The position numbers were made by a program, and so were the translations under genes. 5,688 nt of DNA from Deltaproteobacteria bacterium. GTDB lineage: Bacteria > Bdellovibrionota_B > Oligoflexia > Oligoflexales > Bog-1112. Where the stretch lies: positions 1-5,688 of the forward strand of contig PLEQ01000109.1 of the NCBI GenBank assembly GCA_003136475.1, read 5' to 3'. Positions 1 to 4,508 of this stretch are shown here, piece by piece. The notes beneath the pieces are model-generated. The model did not search any database. It was not told where the DNA came from and saw only the letters and a list, made by a program, of their open reading frames with translations. Numbering within the stretch: the first letter of the stretch is position 1; the number at the start of each line of letters is the position of its first letter.

Positions 1-16
1 TTATTTTTCTTGAAAA

Positions 17-376
17 CTATAGTTCCTTCAGTTGCGATTCGAGCGAGCGGGATGCGTCTGCGACTAATCCGCCGCCTTGCAGCGAAGGCTCGACAGCCGT
101 GTAGTAGACATATGCCGTTTCTAGGTCTGGATTATTGGGGTCTAATTCGCCTTTAGGTATTGCGACACTTATGGCCACGAACTGGCCATTTCTTTCTGCA
201 GTGCCGATAACCGTACTGGGGCTAGTGAGCAGGCTAGCGACATTCGAGGCGACTACGGTGTCATCATCAACACCGAGTACTGGCCCAGTCATGTCATCCT
301 CGGGGAAAGCTCGGCCGAGCAGGCCTTCCATTTCGGCTATAGAATAAGGTAGTTTACGTTTTTGTGTTTCTGACAT
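17..376 (-). CDS. GNAT-like N-acetyltransferase, probably C-terminally truncated
   Basis: A 119-residue protein that resembles the N-terminal two thirds of a GNAT acetyltransferase, a family that moves an acetyl group from acetyl-CoA to an amine. Residues 54-75 look like the paired central strands (TVIGTAERNGQFVAISVAIP). Residues 87-104 (ETAYVYYTAVEPSLQGGG) fit motif A, the strand and pyrophosphate-binding loop of the Q/RxxGxG/A type, followed by a helix (residues 105-119). A GNAT domain normally continues for another 30-50 residues through motif B, but here TAG follows that first helix. The frame stays open past the TAG to the window edge, too short to judge. The ATG at 376 has no close Shine-Dalgarno; a G-run lies about 13 bases upstream. 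It sits 113 bases after the methyltransferase on the same strand, beyond a terminator-like hairpin. Substrate is unknown. It may be a pseudogene; a short GNAT-like protein is the alternative. Confidence 0.6.
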   Translation of the reverse strand: MSETQKRKLPYSIAEMEGLLGRAFPEDDMTGPVLGVDDDTVVASNVASLLTSPSTVIGTAERNGQFVAISVAIPKGELDPNNPDLETAYVYYTAVEPSLQGGGLVADASRSLESQLKEL

Positions 377-393
377 CGAGTCGAATTATCCCC

Positions 394-417
394 CACGAGT
401 ACAAGTACAAGTTCGTG
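394..417. repeat. Short imperfect inverted repeat containing a tandem hexamer
   Basis: The outer five bases CACGA and TCGTG are perfect inverted arms, and the interior contains GTACAA twice in tandem (399-404 and 405-410). It lies 18 bases upstream of the GNAT-like start codon. It could be an operator or a weak hairpin. Nothing else in the window repeats it, so no function is assigned. Confidence 0.25.
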
Positions 418-427
418 ATTAACGGAA

Positions 428-461
428 TAAAAACGTGTGAGCAAACCGTCCTCTTCGACAC
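428..461 (-). terminator. Possible intrinsic terminator after the methyltransferase gene
   Basis: Read on the minus strand, GTGT (461-458) pairs with ACAC (438-435) and GAG (453-451) pairs with CTC (441-439). A four-base bulge (CGAA) interrupts one arm and the loop is nine bases. The stem is followed at once by G and a run of five T. It begins about 28 bases downstream of the methyltransferase stop, the right place to end that transcript and make the GNAT-like gene a separate unit. The stem is bulged and only moderately stable. Confidence 0.35.
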
Positions 462-489
462 CCCTTCTCCGCCTTGGGCTATCCTCTCG

Positions 490-1245
490 TCAAAATTTTT
501 GCGCAACCAATCCAATATATTCCTTACCATTGGTTTTGTATTCATCAGGAATATCTTGATAACAAAAATAGTCCATCCATTCTAATACAAAGCCGATTTC
601 CTCAAGGACGCATCTCAGCTGTTCGCTATCTAAGAAGTGAGCTAGTTCCGGCAATTGATTGGCCCAGTCCTCTCTGGCAAATGCGCGCTGCTGAATTTCG
701 CCTGGCCATTTATGGCCTAAGCGTTGCCGTCTTAGATATTCAGACTTGAGATCGTCATTTCTATAGATCCCAAGGTCTGTTGTCATATTGACGACAAAGA
801 TTTTTCCACCCCTTTCCAACCATTCAAAACACTTGCGGAGGCTGGCTTCAATCTCTTCGCCTGTCATGAAATGCAAAACCATTGCGATATGTATGCCGGA
901 GAGCGAATGAGCTGGAAAAGAAAGTTCGTGAGGAAAACTAGCTTGCAGCAGACGTAGATGGTCTTTCTGATCTCTGTCAACGTGTTCAGCAATAAAATCA
1001 AGATGCTGTTTCTCAATGTCACAAGCGATAACGGTGCTGCCATTTTCCACAGCTGGAAAAGTTGCGGAACCAAAGGCGCATCCGACGTCCAAGAGAGCTT
1101 GTTTGGCAAGCTTTGCAAATTCGACAAATTCTTTGGAAGGCGGGGAGAGCTCCGTAGTCATGATGCCCATGCCGTTTAGTGTTTTCACCATGCCTTTTTT
1201 AAATAACTGCGGCCACGAAGGTTTTTTGAGTGATAATTGGGTCAT
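490..1245 (-). CDS. Class I SAM-dependent methyltransferase
   Basis: A 251-residue cytosolic enzyme with a Rossmann-type methyltransferase core. It would transfer a methyl group from S-adenosylmethionine to an acceptor that cannot be named from sequence. Motif I, the SAM glycine loop, is LLDVGCAFGSAT at residues 51-62. The acidic end of strand 2 that contacts the ribose is D76 in VIACDIE. Motif IV lies around SGIHIAMVLHFM (116-127), and GGKIFVV (146-152) is the usual post-motif strand. An N-terminal helical cap (1-48) and a C-terminal part rich in Trp and Tyr (residues 160-235) probably shape the substrate pocket. The ATG at 1245 is supported by AGGG five bases upstream. The gene follows the single-domain DUF190 gene by 70 bases on the same strand, so the two may be co-transcribed. 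Length is normal for a small-molecule methyltransferase, and no frame damage is seen. Confidence 0.85.
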   Translation of the reverse strand: MTQLSLKKPSWPQLFKKGMVKTLNGMGIMTTELSPPSKEFVEFAKLAKQALLDVGCAFGSATFPAVENGSTVIACDIEKQHLDFIAEHVDRDQKDHLRLLQASFPHELSFPAHSLSGIHIAMVLHFMTGEEIEASLRKCFEWLERGGKIFVVNMTTDLGIYRNDDLKSEYLRRQRLGHKWPGEIQQRAFAREDWANQLPELAHFLDSEQLRCVLEEIGFVLEWMDYFCYQDIPDEYKTNGKEYIGLVAQKF

Positions 1246-1312
1246 GGAATCCCTGGCTCATTCGGTTGTGATAGATATTGGCTTGTCAGTGAAGCTTAGT
1301 AGTTTTCTCTGA

Positions 1313-1328
1313 GGGCTAGCGAAAGCTG
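1313..1328. repeat. GGGCTAGC-GAAA-GCT hairpin at the end of the minus DUF190 gene
   Basis: On the plus strand, AGC and GCT flank a GAAA tetraloop, and outer pairs extend the stem with one mismatch. It overlaps the TAG stop of the minus-strand DUF190 gene. A closely similar element in the same orientation ends the tandem DUF190 gene at 2346-2368. No T-run follows on either strand, so it is not a classical intrinsic terminator. Confidence 0.3.
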
Positions 1329-1642
1329 CCGCCGTGAAGAATTTCGGCATCACAGACTGAAATCAAACGGTTGCCAACCATGTTTATAACTAGCGGAAGA
1401 ATTTTTTCAACTTTCTTTTCAGTTTCAAGGAACTCAACAACTAGGGGAAGTAGACCACTGCCGGTGTCCACTAAGGAGGTGCTTGAAATGCCCTTTTCCT
1501 GCGTAAAACCCGCAACGCCACGTACGACTGTGCCACCCGCGATGCCACCTTTTTTCAAAATCATTAAGATTTCCAAAAAAAGTGGACGCCCATGCCACGT
1601 ATCAGATTCATTGATGAAAATGGAAACACGCTTCGCTTTCAT
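1316..1642 (-). CDS. DUF190 (PII-like) protein, single domain
   Basis: A 108-residue protein that is essentially one DUF190 domain (Pfam PF02641), a family with a PII-like ferredoxin fold usually regarded as a regulatory or signalling trimer and often encoded beside fluoride (CrcB) or chloride channels. Visible family features are the first strand RVSIFINESD with HGRPLF after it, a helix, then GIAGGTVVRGVAGF, the conserved glycine-rich turn and strand. These are followed by LPLVVEFLETEKKVEKIL and the last strand SVCDAEILHGG. An upstream in-frame ATG at 1693 would add 17 unrelated residues. I chose the ATG at 1642 because AAAGGTGAT precedes it and because the family begins there. It is head to head with the tandem DUF190 gene and shares the opposite strand with that gene's first 51 bases if the latter starts at 1592. 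No channel gene is in the window, so its partner is unknown. Confidence 0.85.
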   Translation of the reverse strand: MKAKRVSIFINESDTWHGRPLFLEILMILKKGGIAGGTVVRGVAGFTQEKGISSTSLVDTGSGLLPLVVEFLETEKKVEKILPLVINMVGNRLISVCDAEILHGGSFR

Positions 1643-2356
1643 AGCATCACCTTTCTTGCTATTATGGCACCCACCACGACAGCGACTAGACACGCCTATA
1701 TTTTAGAAACTGCGCGATCGCAGAAACTTGCCGGGTGTACGGTCCTCCGTGGTTTGGAAGGCTATGGTCGGAAACGTATTGTACATACAGAAATAAGCAT
1801 GGATTGCGCGGGTGAGAGGCCTGTGCTGATCGAACTCGTGGACGAAGAAGATCGTTTAAGAAATTTTCTCAACTCTATTTCTAAAGCTCTTGAAAGGGCT
1901 TTCTTTACTATCCAAGATATTCTTGTCCTCCATTATGGTTCTAAAAATACAAAGAGTGGACCCACTAGCCAAAAGGTTTCCGCAGGAAAAGAGGTGAACA
2001 TGAAAAAGCGATCTTTGCACGGTGCCCATAAGCTACTAAGGATTTATTTTGGGCAGACAGATAAGGTGAAGCATACTCCGTTGTACTCGGAAATTCTAAA
2101 GTTAGCGCGGGATATGGGGCTAGCGGGTTGTACAACTTTGAGGGGTATTGCTGGTTTTGGGGCAAGTAGCGTCATTCATGAGGACCACATTCTTAAGCTT
2201 TCTACGGATCTGCCCATCATCGTCGAAATTACCGACACCGAAGAGCATATTAGAAAATTCTTGGAGCATGTCAGCCCATTATTGCAGGGTACTTTGGTTA
2301 CGGAAGAGGATGTGACGGTTCTTAAGTACGAGCATTTGCTGACAGGGGCTAGCTAG
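1592..2356 (+). CDS. Tandem two-module DUF190 (PII-like) protein, possible gene fusion
   Basis: A 254-residue open frame with two DUF190 (PF02641) modules in a row. Module A spans about residues 18-117: LAGCTVLRGLEGYG, then RPVLIELVDEEDRLRNFL and DILVLHYG. Its first strand (SITFLAIMAP) is divergent and lacks the usual IY-x-G-E-x-D. Module B spans about 147-247: LLRIYFGQTDKVKHTPLY, LAGCTTLRGIAGFG, LPIIVEITDTEEHIRKFL and VTVLKYE, a clean family match. A polar linker (118-146) joins them. DUF190 proteins are normally one domain of about 110 residues. The start is uncertain: the ATG at 1592 has only a weak Shine-Dalgarno and runs antisense over the first 17 codons of the opposite DUF190 gene, while the ATG at 1664 has none and would drop the first strand. 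Met137 (ATG at 2000) has a strong ribosome-binding site. Either the frame is two genes fused by loss of a stop, or it makes both a long and a 118-residue product. Confidence 0.7.
   Translation: MPRIRFIDENGNTLRFHSITFLAIMAPTTTATRHAYILETARSQKLAGCTVLRGLEGYGRKRIVHTEISMDCAGERPVLIELVDEEDRLRNFLNSISKALERAFFTIQDILVLHYGSKNTKSGPTSQKVSAGKEVNMKKRSLHGAHKLLRIYFGQTDKVKHTPLYSEILKLARDMGLAGCTTLRGIAGFGASSVIHEDHILKLSTDLPIIVEITDTEEHIRKFLEHVSPLLQGTLVTEEDVTVLKYEHLLTGAS
1646..1654 (-). promoter_or_regulatory. Ribosome-binding site that fixes the DUF190 start at 1642
   Basis: On the minus strand, AAAGGTGAT ends three bases before the ATG at 1642, with AGGTGA as the anti-Shine-Dalgarno core. It selects this start over the ATG at 1693. 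It lies inside the opposite-strand DUF190 reading frame. A sequence resembling an extended -10 (TG, one base, CATAAT on the minus strand, 1669-1661) sits just upstream, but with a poor -35 and very tight spacing. Confidence 0.6.
1990..1999 (+). promoter_or_regulatory. Internal ribosome-binding site before Met137 of the tandem DUF190 frame
   Basis: The sequence AGAGGTGAAC lies directly before the in-frame ATG at 2000, with AGAGGTG a strong Shine-Dalgarno at short normal spacing. It falls in the linker between the two modules, exactly where a separate module-B gene would begin. It is a better initiation site than either candidate for the full-length frame. Confidence 0.55.
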
Positions 2357-2368
2357 CGAGAGCTTGCC
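2346..2368. repeat. GGGCTAGC-containing GAGA hairpin at the end of the tandem DUF190 gene
   Basis: GCTAGC (2352-2357 reads GCTAGC) and GCTTGC (2362-2367) pair with one mismatch around a GAGA loop of the GNRA class. It overlaps the TAG stop at 2354-2356. It matches the element at 1313-1328 in orientation and core (GGGCTAGC, then a GNRA loop, then GCT), with a four-base insertion. Confidence 0.3.
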
Positions 2369-2409
2369 CTTAACTCTCCGTAAGATCTTTTTAAAGAAGG
2401 TATCAGCAC

Positions 2410-2441
2410 ACGCTTCCTTAAGGTTGTGTTAGAAAGTTTTT
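2410..2441 (+). terminator. Weak terminator-like hairpin after the tandem DUF190 gene
   Basis: ACGC (2410-2413) pairs with GTGT (2426-2429), including one wobble, and CC (2416-2417) pairs with GG (2422-2423). A 2x2 TT/TT internal loop separates them and the loop is TTAA. Five T follow at 2437-2441, seven bases after the stem. The position suits the end of the DUF190 transcript, but the stem is short and the T-run is late. Confidence 0.2.
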
Positions 2442-2522
2442 GACTCTTGAGGAATAGGCTCCTTAGGTTCGTAACTATACCAAAAAGACAGAGAAGGAAT
2501 GGAGAAAAGAACTGCAGGGCTC

Positions 2523-2665
2523 ATGAAATGGAATTGGCAAAGGTCTGATTGGCATAATTTAAAATATGAAGATAGATATGAAAATAGTTAGTTAGGCAAG
2601 TTTGAAGAGTAATGGATCTCGTCGTAATCGAAGCTTTAACGCGGAGCGCAAAACTATGGCGATAA
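2523..2665 (+). pseudogene. Decayed 5' fragment of a Fic-family gene (DUF4172-type N-terminus)
   Basis: Two short stretches resemble successive parts of the N-terminal DUF4172 region of Fic/DOC-family proteins, enzymes that attach AMP or similar groups to target proteins. The first block, from the ATG at 2523, reads MKWNWQRSDWHNLKYED, close to the characteristic start of these proteins (MKWxWQxxDWPNFxYD). It is preceded by AGGG at about the right distance and ends at a TAG (2589-2591). The second, from 2612 in another frame, reads MDLVVIEALTRSAK, resembling the later segment of the type IDLMVSEALKTSEIEGE, and ends at TAA (2663-2665). The blocks are about 30 codons apart, whereas an intact protein would need about 60, so a deletion and a frameshift are implied. 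The HPFx(D/E)GNGR catalytic Fic motif is absent. The family comparison is from memory, and the second block is weaker than the first. Confidence 0.55.
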
Positions 2666-2707
2666 TTAGACCAAGCGTGTATACCCTGTTGCCTCGATTC
2701 TAGACTA

Positions 2708-2715
2708 GGGGAGGG
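2708..2715 (+). promoter_or_regulatory. Strong ribosome-binding site of the exporter gene
   Basis: GGGGAGGG is followed by six bases and then the ATG at 2722. This near-consensus Shine-Dalgarno settles the start of the LysE-type gene and suggests the frame was well translated before it acquired its nonsense codon. Confidence 0.7.
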
Positions 2716-2721
2716 AAATTT

Positions 2722-3237
2722 ATGTTAGAATTCGGTGAATTGCTGACGTTTCTGGTAGCCACAGTTATTCTCAATCTCACGCCTGGGAGTGACGTTTTGT
2801 TTGTGGCGACGCAGAGTATCGGAGGTGGCTTAAAAGGTGGGATATCCGCGGCGTTTGGTGTCAGTTTTGGCATCATCTTTCACATTTGTGCAGTAGCTTT
2901 TGGACTTGCTGAGCTTTTGACATACTATCCGATGGCCTTCCATGCTGTGAAGTTGGCGGGCGCAGCTTATCTCTTCTTCCTCGCTTATCAATCTTTGAAA
3001 AATGGAACTATTGATTTTGAAAATGTCCAGAGTTCAAACTTAAAAGTGCAAGCGAACTTTCTACGAGGTGTGCTCACGAATATTTTAAATCCAAAGGTTG
3101 CGCTTTTTTTCCTGGCATTTCTTCCTCAATTTATTCATGCCGAACGTGGTTCGCTGATTCAGCAAACGTTTTTCCTGGGAGCCATTTTCATTGTTTCGGG
3201 AACTCTCATCAACCTTAGCTACGCAGTACTTTTTTGA
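2722..3237 (+). CDS. LysE/RhtB-family amino-acid exporter, truncated by in-frame TGA
   Basis: Inner-membrane exporter of the LysE/RhtB family, which expels amino acids or derivatives (lysine, homoserine, threonine types) with proton exchange; the substrate cannot be told here. The family signature is clear: NLTPGSDVLFVATQSIGGG at residues 18-36, and FLRGVLTNILNPKVALFFLA at 113-132 with FLPQF after it. Hydrophobic segments lie at about 5-27, 41-63, 72-90, 117-136 and 149-171. The protein stops at residue 171, whereas family members have about 205-210. Directly after the TGA (3235-3237) the same frame continues for 38 codons with a sixth membrane-segment-like stretch and ends at 3352-3354, overlapping the next gene's ATG. 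With that tail the total is 210 residues. The short form lacks the last helix and is probably inactive unless the TGA is read through. It is the first gene of a two-gene unit with the oxidoreductase. Confidence 0.8.
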   Translation: MLEFGELLTFLVATVILNLTPGSDVLFVATQSIGGGLKGGISAAFGVSFGIIFHICAVAFGLAELLTYYPMAFHAVKLAGAAYLFFLAYQSLKNGTIDFENVQSSNLKVQANFLRGVLTNILNPKVALFFLAFLPQFIHAERGSLIQQTFFLGAIFIVSGTLINLSYAVLF

Positions 3238-3354
3238 TACGCACGCGATTACTTGCAAAGAAGTCGTAGTTTTCAAAAACATTTAAGCAAAGTCACAGCA
3301 AGCGTTTTTGGAATTTTGGCAGTCAAACTCCTGTTTGCGGAGAACAAGCAATGA
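3238..3354 (+). pseudogene. Orphaned C-terminal tail of the LysE/RhtB exporter
   Basis: These 38 codons plus stop are in the same frame as the exporter and begin immediately after its TGA. They encode YARDYLQRSRSFQKHLSKV followed by a hydrophobic segment, TASVFGILAVKLLF, which matches the final helix expected of the family. No frameshift is needed; a single base change at the TGA would restore a full 210-residue protein. The tail ends CAA TGA, where ATGA overlaps the oxidoreductase start. That shows the original gene boundary and indicates translational coupling. Confidence 0.75.
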
Positions 3355-4310
3355 AAGCAGCAATTGTATGGGAAGCCGGTAGAACCCCGATCTACGGGGA
3401 TTTTATGGAACCGACCCCTGGTGATGGTGAACTCCGAATTACGGTCACCGCATCGGCTTTAAGTCAGCTAAGCAGAGGACGTGCTTCAGGAACGCATTAT
3501 AGTTCCTCCGGGAAGCTTCCCTTTATTGCGGGAGTCGACGGGGTTGGGCGCCTTGCTAATGGGCGCCGCGTCTATTTCATAATGCCGGAAGCGCCTTTCG
3601 GTGGCATGGCTGAATGCACGATCGCACGAAGCTCGCATTGCATCATGCTGCCTGACTACCTGGACGACCTAAGTGCCGCAGCGCTGGCCAATCCAGGCAT
3701 GTCCTCTTGGGCAGCTCTTAAGGAAAGGGCGAAATTTTCTAAGGGGCAAGTTGTTTTGATCAACGGAGCGACTGGGATCGCTGGTTCTCTAGCAGTTCAA
3801 ATCGCAAAATACCTAGGTGCAAGGAAGGTCATTGCAAGCGGTCGCAATCCAGCTGTGCTCGAGTCTTTACTGGGGCTCGGTGCCGATGTGGTTATTTCGC
3901 TGGAGCAAGATGCGAATGCACTCGAAGAGGCTTTCAGGACGCAATTTGCGAAGGATCGAGTCGATGTTGTTTTAGATTATCTGTGGGGTAGCAGCGCTGA
4001 AAAATTACTGATTGCAGCTGCTAAAGAAGCCAAGGAGGCTGTTCCCCTGCGTTTCATTCAAGTCGGGTCCGCCAGTGGGTCAAACATCACTCTACCCGGC
4101 GCCGTGCTGCGCTCTTCTGCTATCGAACTCATGGGAAGTGGACTGGGCAGCATTGCTCTCGAAAAATTCCTCAGCGCCATTAGCGAAGTGTTTGAAGCGG
4201 CACGTCCCGGAGTTTTCAAAATTCCTACCCAAGCTGTCCCTTTAGCGCAAGTCGAAGAAGCGTGGTCTGCGCCTACGAGCTCTCGAATAGTCTTTATTAC
4301 TGGCAAATGA
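3351..4310 (+). CDS. MDR-superfamily NAD(P)H-dependent quinone oxidoreductase-like protein
   Basis: A 319-residue cytosolic enzyme of the medium-chain dehydrogenase/reductase superfamily, zinc-independent quinone reductase type. The N-terminal GroES-like catalytic fold runs from about 1 to 115, with LPFIAGVDGVGRL at 56-68, the usual gateway segment (PxxxGxDxxGxV). The nucleotide-binding Rossmann fold covers about 116-270. It contains GATGIAGSLAVQIAKYLGA (139-157), whose glycine-rich loop and following helix bind NAD(P), and VIASGRN (160-166), where R165 could favour the NADP phosphate. A conserved-style LGLGADVVI follows. The C-terminal part returns to the catalytic domain (PLAQVEEAW). I see no structural-zinc cysteine cluster. 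Start: ATG 3351 with GGAG eight bases upstream, overlapping the exporter's original stop by four bases (ATGA). The exporter's premature TGA lies 114 bases before this start and could lower its coupled translation. True substrate unknown; the length is typical and the frame intact. Confidence 0.85.
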   Translation: MKAAIVWEAGRTPIYGDFMEPTPGDGELRITVTASALSQLSRGRASGTHYSSSGKLPFIAGVDGVGRLANGRRVYFIMPEAPFGGMAECTIARSSHCIMLPDYLDDLSAAALANPGMSSWAALKERAKFSKGQVVLINGATGIAGSLAVQIAKYLGARKVIASGRNPAVLESLLGLGADVVISLEQDANALEEAFRTQFAKDRVDVVLDYLWGSSAEKLLIAAAKEAKEAVPLRFIQVGSASGSNITLPGAVLRSSAIELMGSGLGSIALEKFLSAISEVFEAARPGVFKIPTQAVPLAQVEEAWSAPTSSRIVFITGK

Positions 4311-4508
4311 TTCGACAGTTAGTGGCAAGATTCTCCGGAAGAACCTATTGGATCTCGCAAAACTACCTGGAAGCTACTTTGCAATCCCAGATCTATTGCT
4401 AAGCTATTATATTAATTGAATAAAGATCTTTTTACTGAAAGAGTCGCCAATTTGGGGGGCAATGTGATAAGCTCGGCCCCTTCCCTAAAACAGAAGTGAG
4501 AATCAACT
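4311..4508. other. Spacer before the DEAD-box helicase gene
   Basis: This 198-base spacer has no gene. An AT-rich tract at 4405-4424 contains TATTAT and TATATT, possible -10 elements. TTGCAA (4379-4384) upstream is about 20 bases from TATTAT, longer than ideal, so the promoter is only a guess. A G-rich hairpin follows at 4454-4482. No terminator for the oxidoreductase was found. Confidence 0.4.
4454..4482 (+). promoter_or_regulatory. G-rich hairpin in the helicase 5' leader
   Basis: GGGGGGC (4454-4460) pairs with GCCCCTT (4476-4482) to give five G-C pairs closed by two G-T wobbles, around a 15-base loop. It ends 26 bases before the TTG start of the helicase and has no T-run after it, so it does not look like a terminator. 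It could be a leader structure that affects translation or mRNA stability. Confidence 0.4.

Larger units (their letters stand above)
2357..2721. other. Intergenic stretch without an intact gene
   Basis: These 365 bases between the tandem DUF190 gene and the exporter hold no intact reading frame. They contain a weak hairpin with a following T-run (2410-2441), an eight-pair hairpin with two G-T wobbles at 2445-2466, and the remains of a Fic-type gene (2523-2665). The last 50 bases carry a poor -10-like TATACC (2680-2685) with no good -35. I could not place a confident promoter for the exporter. Confidence 0.6.

Noticed and set aside
1371..1706. A 111-codon plus-strand frame over the single-domain DUF190 gene.
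   Set aside because: It is complementary to a clear DUF190 domain and shows no family resemblance of its own.
2357..2721. A fluoride riboswitch or a crcB gene near the DUF190 genes.
   Set aside because: No sequence resembling the fluoride-riboswitch conserved segments and no four-helix CrcB-like frame was found.
3235..3280. Selenocysteine or recoding at the exporter TGA (a small bulged hairpin lies about 12 bases after it).
   Set aside because: LysE/RhtB proteins are not known selenoproteins, the hairpin is short and AT-rich, and no selenocysteine machinery is in view. A plain nonsense mutation is simpler.
490..4310. A variant genetic code with TGA read as tryptophan.
   Set aside because: The methyltransferase and oxidoreductase both end naturally at TGA at family-typical lengths, and tryptophans in these genes use TGG.
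2384..4434. The 12-mer AAGATCTTTTTA occurs in both the intergenic region near 2384 and the one near 4424.
   Set aside because: It is short and AT-rich, contains a common palindrome, and has no shared flanks. Chance is enough without a genome-wide count.
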